A program made the position numbers and the translations under genes. 7,966 nucleotides of DNA from the NCBI GenBank assembly GCA_021823305.1, contig JAKAOE010000067.1, positions 1 to 7,966 of the forward strand. The letters run 5' to 3'. The stretch comes from Acidobacteriota bacterium (GTDB lineage: Bacteria > Acidobacteriota > Terriglobia > Terriglobales > SCQP01). The notes under the pieces are model-generated. The model was not told where the DNA came from and did not search any database. It was given only the letters and a program-made list of their open reading frames with translations. Numbering within the stretch: the stretch's first letter is position 1; each line of letters starts with the position of its first letter. Of this stretch, positions 1 to 6,711 are shown in pieces.

Positions 1-105
1 CTGGCCGCGCAGGTTGGGCCGCAGCGCCGCGGCCGGCGCCGCCCATGCCCGCCCCGCCAGCATCAGAAGCGCCGCGCACGCCGCGGCGCGCATCGAGTAG
101 CGCAT
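1..105 (-). CDS. N-terminus of a secreted protein (cut by window edge)
   Basis: Only the first 35 codons lie in the window, read leftward from ATG at 105-103 and open to the edge. The start MRYSMRAAACAALLML followed by AGRAWA-AP has the shape of a Sec signal peptide: two early arginines, a hydrophobic core at about residues 7-16, and an AWA-A signal peptidase I site near residue 22. The mature part begins APAAALRPNLRGQ, too short to identify. The first ATG is preferred over the second (codon 5) because a TATATT box sits 6 nt before it, the same arrangement as at three other starts here. The gene diverges from fabI across 61 bp. What is seen is a signal-peptide-like open end; that it is a real exported protein is an inference, and its function is unknown. 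Confidence 0.6.
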   Translation of the reverse strand, partial: MRYSMRAAACAALLMLAGRAWAAPAAALRPNLRGQ

Positions 106-111
106 GTCTCG

Positions 112-117
112 AATATA
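112..117 (-). promoter_or_regulatory. -10 box TATATT, leaderless-type promoter of the leftward secreted-protein gene
   Basis: On the minus strand TATATT matches the sigma-70 -10 consensus at 5 of 6 positions. Six bases (CGAGAC) separate it from the ATG at 105, so transcription would start at or next to the start codon. No clear -35 element or Shine-Dalgarno sequence is seen. It lies in the only AT-rich patch of an otherwise very GC-rich spacer. Confidence 0.5.
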
Positions 118-119
118 AC
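114..119 (+). promoter_or_regulatory. Candidate -10 box TATAAC for the fabI operon
   Basis: TATAAC matches 5 of 6 consensus positions and overlaps the opposite-strand TATATT box of the divergent gene. Transcription would start near 126, giving a leader of about 40 nt that contains the fabI Shine-Dalgarno sequence. No good -35 is visible. An alternative is an extended -10 (TGCTACGCT, 134-142). The two cannot be told apart by eye. Confidence 0.35.
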
Positions 120-152
120 CCGCCGCTCCGCCGTGCTACGCTCAGGGTTTCC

Positions 153-160
153 AAGGAGGA
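153..160 (+). promoter_or_regulatory. Strong Shine-Dalgarno sequence of fabI
   Basis: AAGGAGGA ends 6 nt before the ATG at 167 and is a near-perfect anti-16S complement. It fixes the fabI start and contrasts with the four starts in this window that have none. Confidence 0.85.
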
Positions 161-166
161 CGTGAC

Positions 167-934
167 ATGCCGGATTCGCTGCGCGGCAAAACCATCCTGG
201 TGATGGGCGTCGCCAACCGCTGGAGCCTCGCCAGCGCCATCGCGCATGCCGCGGCGCGCGAGGGCGCCGCGCTCTGGCTCACCTACCAGGCCGAGCGCGT
301 GCAGAAGCCGGTCGAGGACCTGGCGCGCGAGCTGAACGCCCGCACCGCCGCCTGCGACGTCGCCGATGACGCCGCCATCGCCGCCCTGTTCGCGCGCATC
401 GGCGCCGAGGCGGGCCGCCTCGACGGCCTGGTCCACTCCCTCGCCTTCGCCCAGAAGCAGGAGCTCGACCAGCCCTTCGTCGAAACCAGCCGCGCCGGCT
501 TCGCCCAGGCGCTCGACATCAGCGCCTACTCCCTCATCCCGCTTGCCCGCGCCGCCGCCCCGCTGATGACCGCCGGCGGCAGCATCGTCACCCTGAGCTA
601 TCTCGGCGCCACCCGCTACGTGCCCAACTACAACGTCATGGGCGTGGCCAAGGCGGCGCTCGAGTCCGCCGTGCGCTACCTCGCCGGCGAGCTCGGCCCG
701 CGCGCCATCCGCGTCAACGCCGTCTCCGCCGGCCCGGTCAAGACCGCCTCCGCCCGCGCCATCAAGGACTTTTCCTCCATCCTCGACCACGTCGCCCAGC
801 GCGCGCCGCTGCGCCGCGTCCCCGAGCCCGCCGAGATCGCCGACCTCGCCGCCTTCCTGCTCAGCGACGCCGCCCGCGGCGTCACCGGCGACGTGCTGTT
901 CGCCGACAGCGGCTACCATATCCTGGGAGTGTGA
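167..934 (+). CDS. fabI: Enoyl-[acyl-carrier-protein] reductase (NADH), FabI type
   Basis: FabI carries out the last reduction of each fatty-acid elongation cycle, turning trans-2-enoyl-ACP into acyl-ACP with NAD(P)H in the cytoplasm. The 255-aa protein is a divergent short-chain dehydrogenase of normal FabI length. It has the nucleotide-binding segment GVANRWSLASAIA (residues 14-26) and the FabI-type active site with Tyr145, Tyr155 and Lys162 in YVPNYNVMGVAK. These equal E. coli Tyr146, Tyr156 and Lys163, and the Y-x6-K spacing separates FabI from ordinary SDRs (Y-x3-K). Residue 93 in the triclosan-contact loop is Ala, as in several FabI proteins, so no resistance claim is made. The substrate-loop region is TASARAI (193-199). 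The start at 167 follows a strong Shine-Dalgarno sequence. It is the first gene of an operon and its stop overlaps the trmFO start by 4 nt, so the genes are probably translationally coupled. Identity is clear from the motifs. Confidence 0.95.
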   Translation: MPDSLRGKTILVMGVANRWSLASAIAHAAAREGAALWLTYQAERVQKPVEDLARELNARTAACDVADDAAIAALFARIGAEAGRLDGLVHSLAFAQKQELDQPFVETSRAGFAQALDISAYSLIPLARAAAPLMTAGGSIVTLSYLGATRYVPNYNVMGVAKAALESAVRYLAGELGPRAIRVNAVSAGPVKTASARAIKDFSSILDHVAQRAPLRRVPEPAEIADLAAFLLSDAARGVTGDVLFADSGYHILGV

Positions 935-2276
935 GCGCAGCGCCCGTTGTCGTTGTCGGTGGTGGCCTGGCCGGGCCCGAGGCCGCTTGGCAACTCGCGC
1001 GGCGCGGGCTCGAGGTCGAGCTGTGGGAGATGCGGCCGCACGTCTCGACGCCGGCGCACCGCACCGCCGGCATGGCCGAGCTGGTCTGCTCCAACTCGCT
1101 CAAATCCGAATCCGTCCACACCGCCCCCTGGCTGCTGAAGCAGGAGCTGCGCCGGGCCGGCTCGCTTCTGCTCGCCTGCGCCGATGAGGCCGCCGTGCCC
1201 GGCGGCCAGGCGCTGGCGGTGGACCGCGACCGCTTTTCCGCCGCGGTGGAGCGCGCGCTCGCCGCCGAGCCGCGCATCCGCATCGTGCGCCGCGAGGCCC
1301 TGGAGCTGCCCGCGGCTCCCGTCGCCATCCTCGCCACCGGCCCGCTCACCGCGCCGCCGCTCGCCGCCGCCCTCGCGCGCCTCACCGGCCGCGAACACCT
1401 CTATTTTTACGACGCCATCAGCCCCATCGTCGAAGCCGACTCGGTCAACCGCGACGTCGCCTATGCCGCCTCGCGCTACGGCAAGGGCGACGCCGGGGAC
1501 GGGGACTACTGGAACTGCCCGCTCGACCGCGAGCAGTACCACCGCTTCCGCGACGCCCTGCTTGCCGCCCCCTCCTACCCGCTGCGCGCCTTCGAGGAGC
1601 CGCGCTACTTCGAAGCCTGCCTCCCGCTCGAGGAACTCGCCCGCCGCGGCCCCGAGACCCTGCGCTTCGGCCCGATGAAGCCGGTCGGGCTGCCCGATCC
1701 CCGCACCGGCCGCCCGCCCTACGCCGTCGTCCAGTTGCGGCGCGAAACCCTGCGCGCCGATTCCTTCAACCTGGTCGGCTTCCAGAATCACCTCCGCTTC
1801 GCCGACCAGGCCGCCGTCCTCCGCCTCATTCCCGGCCTGGAGCAGGCTCACTTCCTGCGTTTCGGCCAGGTGCACCGCAACAGCTACCTCCAGGCCCCGG
1901 CGGTGCTCGACGCCACGCTGCGGCTGCGCGCCTGTCCCGGGCTCTTCGTCGCCGGCCAGCTCTGCGGCACCGAAGGCTACGTCGAGGCCATCGCCACCGG
2001 TTTCCTGGCGGGCGTGTTCGCCGCCGCCGCCGCCGGCGGCGCCAGCGTCCCGCCGCCGCCGCGCGCCACCGCGCTCGGCTCGCTCGCCCACTACATCGCC
2101 CACGGCCCGCTGCCCGATTACGCTCCCGCCAACATCAGCTTCGATCTGCTGCCGCCGCTTCCCGTCCCCGAGCGCGACCGCGCCCTGCGCCACCAGCGAC
2201 AGTGCGAAGCCGCCCTCGCCGCCTTCGCCGCCTGGCTTCCGCAAACCGCTGTGGCGCCGGCGCTTTGTGCCCTGCC

Positions 2277-2280
<4 letters not shown>
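931..2280 (+). CDS. trmFO: Methylenetetrahydrofolate-tRNA-(uracil-5-)-methyltransferase TrmFO
   Basis: TrmFO makes 5-methyluridine at position 54 of the tRNA T-loop, using methylenetetrahydrofolate as carbon donor and FADH2 as reductant. It is the folate counterpart of the SAM-dependent TrmA. The 449-aa protein starts with an FAD-binding Rossmann segment VVVVGGGLAGPEAAWQ (residues 6-21). It has the family block AELVCSNSLKSES with Cys53 and a second conserved Cys230 in YFEACLPLEEL; these match Cys53 and Cys226, implicated in catalysis in B. subtilis TrmFO. Further family blocks are RFGPMKPVGL (245-254), VGFQNHLRF (282-290), GQVHRNSYLQAP (312-323), AGQLCGTEGYVEA (341-353) and, near the end, NISFDLLPPLP (401-411). 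The start is GTG at 931, four bases inside the fabI stop (GTGA); no later start would keep the FAD motif. It also overlaps xerC by 4 nt. A trmFO-xerC pairing is well known from Firmicutes (gid-codV). Confidence 0.95.
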
Positions 2281-3178
<898 letters not shown>

Positions 3179-3182
<4 letters not shown>

Positions 3183-3568
3183 CGTTGCCCGCCGGCGTTG
3201 ACCGGCCGCCACGCGAGCCAGCTCAAGCCGCCCCGCAGGTGCGCGATCGCCTCGAATCCCAGCAGCGCCGGCGCCGCCCAGCGCGTCCACCCCCGCCGCC
3301 GTTGCAAGCGCCGCGCCAGCAGGACCACCAGCGCCTCCTGCGCCAGGAGAAACGCGCTCACCTGAATGCGCGAGTGCGGGTTGACGAACCAGCGCGCATC
3401 GCCCGCCTCGTATTCCAGAGGATTCCGCCACCCCAGCCCCCGCCACGTCTGCGCCACGTCGAAGCCCGTCGCCCCAAGGTCGAACACCTGCGCCGTGCGG
3501 TACGCCGCCGCCTCCGGCGCGACCGGCGGCCGCAGCAACAACATCATCGCCAGCGCAAACCCCACCAT
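3179..3568 (-). CDS. Small unrecognised membrane protein, 129 aa
   Basis: I do not recognise this protein with certainty. It opens with a hydrophobic segment (residues 1-13, GFALAMMLLL core). A polar stretch with TGFDVAQTWRGLGWRNPLEYE (about 34-54) follows, then hydrophobic segments at about 68-86 (SAFLLAQEALVVLLARRL) and 97-110. The pattern of an Asp, a Thr, a Gly and an acidic/Asn-Pro pair before a transmembrane helix recalls small bacterial proteins such as DUF5658, but this is a loose resemblance only. The ATG at 3568 is supported by GAGGGG (3575-3580) six bases upstream. The reading frame stays open to 3889, but that part has no in-frame ATG near here and is antisense to the zinc-ribbon gene, so the longer form was not used. 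The last four bases overlap the end of xerC (TTAA). Confidence 0.6.
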
Positions 3569-3688
3569 GGCCCACCCCTCGGGCGAGATGGATGTCGGCG
3601 CGGCGGCGCCGGGTGGGCCGGACGCCGGCGCGAAGCCAGCGAGCGGGCCGCTTGCGCGTCCCGATCGGGTAATCGTTAGAATGATTCC
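3569..3688. other. Divergent intergenic region
   Basis: These 120 bp separate the leftward membrane-protein gene from the rightward zinc-ribbon gene. They hold the Shine-Dalgarno sequence of the former (3575-3580, minus strand) and the -10 box of the latter (3677-3682). A 7-bp inverted repeat, GCGCCGG (3606-3612) with CCGGCGC (3625-3631), is present but is not remarkable at this GC content. No RNA gene is evident. Confidence 0.5.
3677..3682 (+). promoter_or_regulatory. -10 box TAGAAT, leaderless-type promoter of the zinc-ribbon gene
   Basis: TAGAAT matches 5 of 6 consensus positions and lies in a short AT-rich stretch. Exactly six bases (GATTCC) separate it from the ATG at 3689. No Shine-Dalgarno sequence is seen. 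A weak -35 candidate TTGCGC (3652-3657) has a long 19-bp spacer. Confidence 0.5.
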
Positions 3689-3877
3689 ATGAGTGGAACC
3701 ATCCTCGCGGTCGAGTGCCCGGAGTGCAAGCGCGTCTACAACATCTACCCCGGCCCGGACGAGTACATGCGCTGCCTCATCACCCGCCAGTACGAGATGG
3801 AGTGCGACCACTGCGAAAAGGAGCTGAACTTCCGCGTCCTCAGCGGCGCCAAGGCCCCCTTCACCACCGGCGGGTAG
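3689..3877 (+). CDS. Small zinc-ribbon-like protein, 62 aa
   Basis: No named family is recognised. The protein has two CxxC knuckles, CPEC (Cys10, Cys13) and CDHC (Cys39, Cys42), plus Cys29 between them. Such spacing is typical of a small zinc ribbon that binds one structural zinc. Between the knuckles lies VYNIYPGPDEYMRCL, and the tail NFRVLSGAKAPFTTGG is probably short and flexible. Small ribbons of this kind serve in protein-protein or nucleic-acid contacts, but nothing here shows the partner. The coding case rests on cysteine geometry, a well-placed TAGAAT box and non-Arg/Ala-skewed composition. The antisense frame is open too but has none of these. It stands alone, divergent from the membrane-protein gene and 72 bp ahead of vapB. 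Confidence 0.7.
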   Translation: MSGTILAVECPECKRVYNIYPGPDEYMRCLITRQYEMECDHCEKELNFRVLSGAKAPFTTGG

Positions 3878-3929
3878 AAGGCGGATCACCCGGCTACATT
3901 CCTACTTTGCCATCACAGGCGGACTAGTC

Positions 3930-3945
3930 GCATCTGGTAAGATAC
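3930..3945. repeat. Inverted repeat over the vapB -10 region, candidate operator
   Basis: GCATCT (3930-3935) and AGATAC (3940-3945) form arms that match at 5 of 6 positions around the centre GGTA, covering the TAAGAT box. Just upstream is a perfect 8-bp palindrome GACTAGTC (3922-3929). Toxin-antitoxin operons are commonly autorepressed by the antitoxin, or its complex with the toxin, at palindromes over the promoter. The repeat is seen; its use as an operator is inferred. Confidence 0.4.
3935..3943 (+). promoter_or_regulatory. Extended -10 TGGTAAGAT, leaderless-type promoter of vapBC
   Basis: The TG-n-TAAGAT element has its last T exactly 7 bases before the vapB ATG, leaving ACAGCT between. 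There is no Shine-Dalgarno sequence. The TG extension could compensate for the absence of a recognisable -35. Confidence 0.5.
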
Positions 3946-3949
3946 AGCT

Positions 3950-4228
3950 ATGGGCACATCCGCAAAACCGGATACCGTCCGCTTCACCACCAAGGGCCAG
4001 GTGGTGATTCCGCTGCGGCTGCGCAGGGAGTTCCAAATCGAGGAGGGCACGCGCGCCGTGGTGGAGGCGACGCCCGACGGGATCCTGTTGAAGCCCGTGA
4101 CCGCGGTTGCCATCCGCCGCGCCCGCGGCATGCTCAAGCGCAGCCCCGGCCAAAAGCCGTTTGCCACCGAATGGGCTGAGCACAAGAAAGCGGAACGCGA
4201 GCTGGAAGAGGCGAAATACGGCATCTGA
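3950..4228 (+). CDS. vapB: AbrB/MazE-fold antitoxin, VapB type
   Basis: This 92-aa protein is the likely antitoxin of the VapC ribonuclease encoded next to it. Residues 9-51 form a SpoVT/AbrB swapped-hairpin DNA-binding domain: VRFTTKGQVVIPLRLRREF, then EEGTRAVVEATPDGILLKPV. The charged tail (about 72-92, ending ELEEAKYGI) is the part that in VapB families wraps the toxin and blocks its active site. The start at 3950 is fixed by the domain boundary and the extended -10 box six bases upstream. It lies 1 nt before the toxin start, so production is coupled. The complex probably represses its own promoter through the inverted repeats upstream. Base composition looks less GC-rich than the neighbours, consistent with mobile gain of the pair. 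Confidence 0.85.
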   Translation: MGTSAKPDTVRFTTKGQVVIPLRLRREFQIEEGTRAVVEATPDGILLKPVTAVAIRRARGMLKRSPGQKPFATEWAEHKKAERELEEAKYGI

Positions 4229-4229
4229 G

Positions 4230-4622
4230 GTGCTCGATAGTTTCGCGCTCCTGGCCTACCTGCGCGGTGAGGACGGAGCGGATCTTGTCCAGCACGCGCT
4301 CGAAACCGCAAGTCGCAGGGACACGCACCTGCTGATGTCGGAAGTGAACTACGCCGAGGTCAAGTACATCACCATCCGCAAAGACGGCAGGGAGGCGTGG
4401 GAGCGCGTCGCGGCGTCCCTGGATTCACTCCCGATTGCGTTCCAGCCGGCCACGCGCGCCATGGCAGACGCCGCCGCCGACCTGAAAGCAAGCCACAGCA
4501 TCAGCCTGGCCGACGCCTTCGCCGCCGCGCTCGCCAAGGAGCACAAAGCCGAACTCATCACGGGCGACCCGGAATTCAGGGCGCTGGAAAAGCAGCTCAG
4601 AATCCGCTGGCTCAAACGGTGA
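4230..4622 (+). CDS. vapC: PIN-domain ribonuclease toxin, VapC type
   Basis: VapC toxins are Mg-dependent endoribonucleases that cut tRNA or rRNA and stop translation when not bound by VapB. This 130-aa PIN domain carries the four expected acidic residues: Asp3 (VLDSFALLAYL), Glu43 (NYAEVKY), Asp95 (SLADAFAAALA) and Asp113 (TGDPEF). The C-terminal IRWL segment is typical of the fold. The start is GTG at 4230, one base after the vapB stop. An upstream in-frame ATG at 4107 lies inside vapB and would add 41 Ser/Arg/Ala-rich residues before the conserved first strand, so it was rejected. All catalytic positions are intact, so the toxin should be active. Its RNA target cannot be read from the sequence. 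It ends 17 bp from the convergent ATPase fragment. Confidence 0.85.
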   Translation: MLDSFALLAYLRGEDGADLVQHALETASRRDTHLLMSEVNYAEVKYITIRKDGREAWERVAASLDSLPIAFQPATRAMADAAADLKASHSISLADAFAAALAKEHKAELITGDPEFRALEKQLRIRWLKR

Positions 4623-4639
4623 TGAGACGATAGCGGAGG

Positions 4640-5401
4640 CTACTTCACCCCCGCCATCTCGCCTTCCACCGTCGCCAGCCGGCCCAGCCACGCCTTCTTG
4701 CCCGCCTCGAGGCCGCGGTAGGCCCAGAGCTTGATCCGGTCGTTGACCACGAACCAGGCCAGCGCGTAGATCCAGATCACCGCCGACCACTCCCAGCCGA
4801 TCGGCGCCATCATCAGGCCGTAGACCGCGGCCACCGTCGCCAGCGCCTTGGTCCCCACCGCGCTCCACAGCAGAATCGGCGCCGGCTTCACCGACCAGAA
4901 CGGCCCGCGCGTGCGGGTCACGAAAATCGTCAGGTGGCCGGCCACCGCCAGCTTCAGGAACATGAACGTCTGGATGGCGTCGCGGCCGAGATGAAACTCG
5001 CGCTCGGCCAGATAAAACAGCAGGAACGACGCCACCACGCCCGCCACCCCGAGCACGCTGGAGATCGCCAGCACCGTCGGCATTTCCCACGCCTCGGGCT
5101 GGTTGCGGTACTTCACCCGGTCGTAGGCGATGGCCAGGATGGGCCCGTCGTTGAGCAGCGCCAGCAGCACCAGCATCACCGCCGTGACCGGATAGAAGTT
5201 GAACACCACGATCGACAGCGTCATGAACAGCAGCACGCGGATGGTCTCGGCGATGCGGTAGATGGCGTAGCTGTTCATGCGCTGGAACATCTTGCGGCTT
5301 TCCTGAATCGCCCCCACGATGACGCCGAGGCCGGGGCTGAGCAGCGCGATGTCGGCCGCCGCGCGCGCCGCGTCGGTCGCGCCCGACACGGCGATGCCCA
5401 A
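4640..5401 (-). pseudogene. C-terminal membrane half of a plasma-membrane-type H+ P-type ATPase (P3A), truncated
   Basis: The 253-codon frame begins at the end of the P domain (GIAVSGATDAARAAADIALL) and continues through the M5 stalk QRMNSYAIYRIAETIRVLLF. M5-M6 include LLNDGPILAIAYDRV, whose Asp85 corresponds by motif to the proton-binding Asp684 of plant AHA2. Hydrophobic segments for M7-M10 follow at about 109-132, 145-163, 174-198 and 205-220. Missing are M1-M4, the actuator domain, the DKTGT phosphorylation site, the nucleotide domain and the GDGVNDAP hinge, roughly the first two thirds of a normal enzyme of about 800 aa. It cannot hydrolyse ATP. The only N-terminal start option is TTG at 5401 without a Shine-Dalgarno sequence. 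An amber codon at 5417-5419 lies six codons upstream in the same frame and is also the glutaredoxin stop. No internal stop or frameshift is seen, so the truncation is recent or the fragment is kept for another use. Confidence 0.75.
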
Positions 5402-5416
5402 GGACTGGCTCAGCGC

Positions 5417-5659
5417 CTAATCCGCAATCTTTAATTCCCGCCGCAGGATCCCCGGGTCGAAGGGACTGCAGGCGAAGAAATGGCCGCCGTGGTCGAAGGT
5501 CGGGACCTTGTACTTGCCCGCGTTCGCTCCGGCGACGATCGCCGCCGCGCCGGGCGTGGTCTCGATGTTGATCTCCTCGATCTCGATCCCGCGTTCCGAT
5601 AGAAACCGTTTGGCGCGCCGGCAGTCCGGGCACCAGGTGGTGGTATACATCTTCAGCAT
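5417..5659 (-). CDS. Glutaredoxin-family thiol oxidoreductase (CPDC active site)
   Basis: This 80-aa thioredoxin-fold protein probably reduces disulfides or mixed disulfides in the cytoplasm. The N-terminal strand MLKMYTTTWCPDC holds the redox pair Cys10 and Cys13, followed by helix RRAKRFLSERG. The cis-proline motif is KVPTF (Pro53). The C-terminal part has FFACSPFDPGILRREL with an extra Cys64. Glutaredoxins of the NrdH/mycoredoxin-like branch share this length and layout. Which reductant it uses (glutathione, another low-molecular-weight thiol, or thioredoxin reductase) cannot be told. The ATG at 5659 directly follows the TAG of the DUF488 gene with no spacer. The stop TAG (5417-5419) is in frame with the ATPase fragment downstream, and the last residues (KIAD) might partly come from the deletion junction. 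Confidence 0.88.
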   Translation of the reverse strand: MLKMYTTTWCPDCRRAKRFLSERGIEIEEINIETTPGAAAIVAGANAGKYKVPTFDHGGHFFACSPFDPGILRRELKIAD

Positions 5660-6007
5660 CTAGAGCATCTTCTCCAGGTATTGCAGCAAAACCCGCGCGC
5701 TGTTGTGCTCCTCGTCGCGCGCCGCGTACACCAGCGTCAGCCGGCCGCGCCGCGCCGCCGCCAGCAGCGGTTCGAGCGCCGCCGGGTGCGCGTCGAGCTC
5801 GGCGCGGTAGCGCCGCTGAAACTCGGTCCACTTGGCCACGTCGTGCCCGTACCAGGTGCGCAGCGCCGGGCTGGGGGCGATCTCCTTCGCCCAGGCGTCC
5901 AGGCGCAAATCCTGCTTCTTGACCCCGCGCGGCCACAGCCGTTCCACCAGGATGCGCGTGCCGTCCGCGCGCGCCGCCGGCTCGTAGGCCCGCTTGACTG
6001 CGATCAT
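5660..6007 (-). CDS. DUF488 family protein, YeaO-like
   Basis: The 115-aa protein matches the short YeaO-type DUF488 proteins along its full length. Blocks seen are VKRAYEPAARADGTRILVERLWPRGVKKQDLRLDAW (residues 4-39, key run RILVERLWPRG), KEIAPSPALRTWYGH (41-55) and the C-terminal LTLVYAARDEEHNSARVLLQYL (91-112). The biochemical role of DUF488 is not established; its genes often sit with redox or stress genes, and here with a glutaredoxin. The start at 6007 has GGAG (6016-6019, minus strand) at 8 nt, which overlaps the end of the preceding membrane-protein gene. Gaps are 4 nt upstream and 0 nt downstream, so it is in an operon. Confidence 0.88.
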   Translation of the reverse strand: MIAVKRAYEPAARADGTRILVERLWPRGVKKQDLRLDAWAKEIAPSPALRTWYGHDVAKWTEFQRRYRAELDAHPAALEPLLAAARRGRLTLVYAARDEEHNSARVLLQYLEKML

Positions 6008-6011
6008 CGGC

Positions 6012-6686
6012 TTATCTCCGCGACACGATCAGCCAGCCGCCCAGCCACGCCACCGGCAGCAGCTCGAGCGGCGCCAGCGCCTGCGCCAGCGTGATCGGAT
6101 CGGCCAACTGCGGCGGCAGCCCCGGCGCCGGCAGCCCGGTGGCGAAGCTCAGCCCGCCGATCAGCCCGTAGTACACCCCCGCCGCGCTCGGGATCAGGAG
6201 CAGCATCCCCAGCAGCAGGCGCGCCATGGGCTTTTTGCGCGCCGCCCAGACGCAGCCCAGCACCATCGCCGGCGCCAGCCAGATCCCGCCGCCGGCCAGC
6301 GCCAGGCCGCAGCCGGCCAGCAGCATCACCATCCCCAGCACCGTCGCCCGCTCCAACACCAGCGCCCCCAGCACCACCGTCGCCGCCAGCAGCGGCACCA
6401 GCACGCGGTGATAGCTCGCCAGCCCGGCGGCGTCCACCGGCGCCAGCACGTCCTGGCGCGCCAGCACCCAGGCGTAGAGCACGGTCAGCACCGCCCCCAG
6501 CAGCGCCGCGAACAGCGTCACCCGCAGCCACAGCTCGCGCGGCGGCGCCGCCGCCGCCCGGCGCTGCTCCCGCGCCGCCAGCTCCGGCCCCGGCAGCGGC
6601 GTGCCGGTCATCCCGCCGGCCGGCTCAAAGCGCCGCGCCAGCCCTTCCAGCTCCCGCGCCGGCCCGGGTTCGGAATCCGTCTCCAT
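6012..6686 (-). CDS. Unrecognised six-helix membrane protein, 224 aa
   Basis: No family is recognised. A polar, Glu/Arg/Pro-rich N-terminal region of about 50 residues (cytoplasmic if the positive-inside rule holds, RELWLR at its end) precedes hydrophobic segments at about 54-76, 95-112, 115-131, 134-148, 154-180 and 205-221. The loop after the fourth is positively charged (ARKKPMAR). The loop after the fifth is Pro/Gly-rich (GLPAPGLPPQL). No catalytic motif stands out; single cysteines at 126 and 145 are in membrane segments. The ATG at 6686 has GGAG (6691-6694, minus strand) 4 nt upstream. It is the first gene of the leftward operon with the DUF488, glutaredoxin and ATPase-fragment genes. 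It faces the PPOX gene across only 25 bp, so the two share a promoter region. Confidence 0.7.
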   Translation of the reverse strand: METDSEPGPARELEGLARRFEPAGGMTGTPLPGPELAAREQRRAAAAPPRELWLRVTLFAALLGAVLTVLYAWVLARQDVLAPVDAAGLASYHRVLVPLLAATVVLGALVLERATVLGMVMLLAGCGLALAGGGIWLAPAMVLGCVWAARKKPMARLLLGMLLLIPSAAGVYYGLIGGLSFATGLPAPGLPPQLADPITLAQALAPLELLPVAWLGGWLIVSRR

Positions 6687-6696
6687 CCTGCTCCGA

Positions 6697-6705
6697 TGTT
6701 AGCTT
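6697..6705 (+). promoter_or_regulatory. Extended -10 TGTTAGCTT, leaderless-type promoter of the PPOX gene
   Basis: TG-t-TAGCTT ends exactly 7 bases before the ATG at 6712 (spacer AGAACC). There is no Shine-Dalgarno sequence. On the other strand TAAGCT (6706-6701) overlaps it and could serve the leftward operon, giving a leader of about 8 nt with GGAG. The match to consensus is modest; the constant spacing shared with three other starts is the main support. Confidence 0.4.
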
Positions 6706-6711
6706 AGAACC

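Noticed and set aside
2013..2065. GCC/CCG-rich triplet run in trmFO as a microsatellite
   Set aside because: It encodes an Ala/Gly/Pro linker in a GC-rich gene and is irregular, so it needs no special explanation.
913..2244. Long minus-strand open frame opposite trmFO, Gly/Ala/Arg-rich
   Set aside because: It is antisense to a gene with full TrmFO motifs. Low-complexity composition is expected from the complement of GC-rich codons, and no family motif appears.
2202..2276. Upstream ATG that would extend XerC by 25 residues
   Set aside because: It lies inside trmFO and adds an Arg-rich segment not seen in Xer proteins. The ATGA overlap start gives normal length and numbering.
3606..3631. GCGCCGG/CCGGCGC inverted repeat as a terminator or operator
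   Set aside because: A 7-bp pure-GC repeat is common by chance at this composition, and no T-run follows.
3878..3929. Possible terminator or small RNA between the zinc-ribbon gene and vapB
   Set aside because: No stable hairpin followed by T residues was seen. The stretch is short and explained by promoter and operator-like sequence at its right end.
4107..4229. Upstream ATG that would extend VapC by 41 residues
   Set aside because: It overlaps vapB out of frame and adds low-complexity sequence before the PIN domain's first strand.
4425..5936. A 500-codon minus-strand frame across vapC, the ATPase fragment and the glutaredoxin
   Set aside because: It is offset from the true frames, Arg/Gly-rich and without motifs. 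The real proteins in other frames explain the region.
5994..6707. Plus-strand frame opposite the DUF488 and membrane-protein genes, very Gln/Arg/His-rich
   Set aside because: Composition is typical of the antisense of Leu/Ala/Gly membrane-protein codons; it is not a genuine repeat protein.
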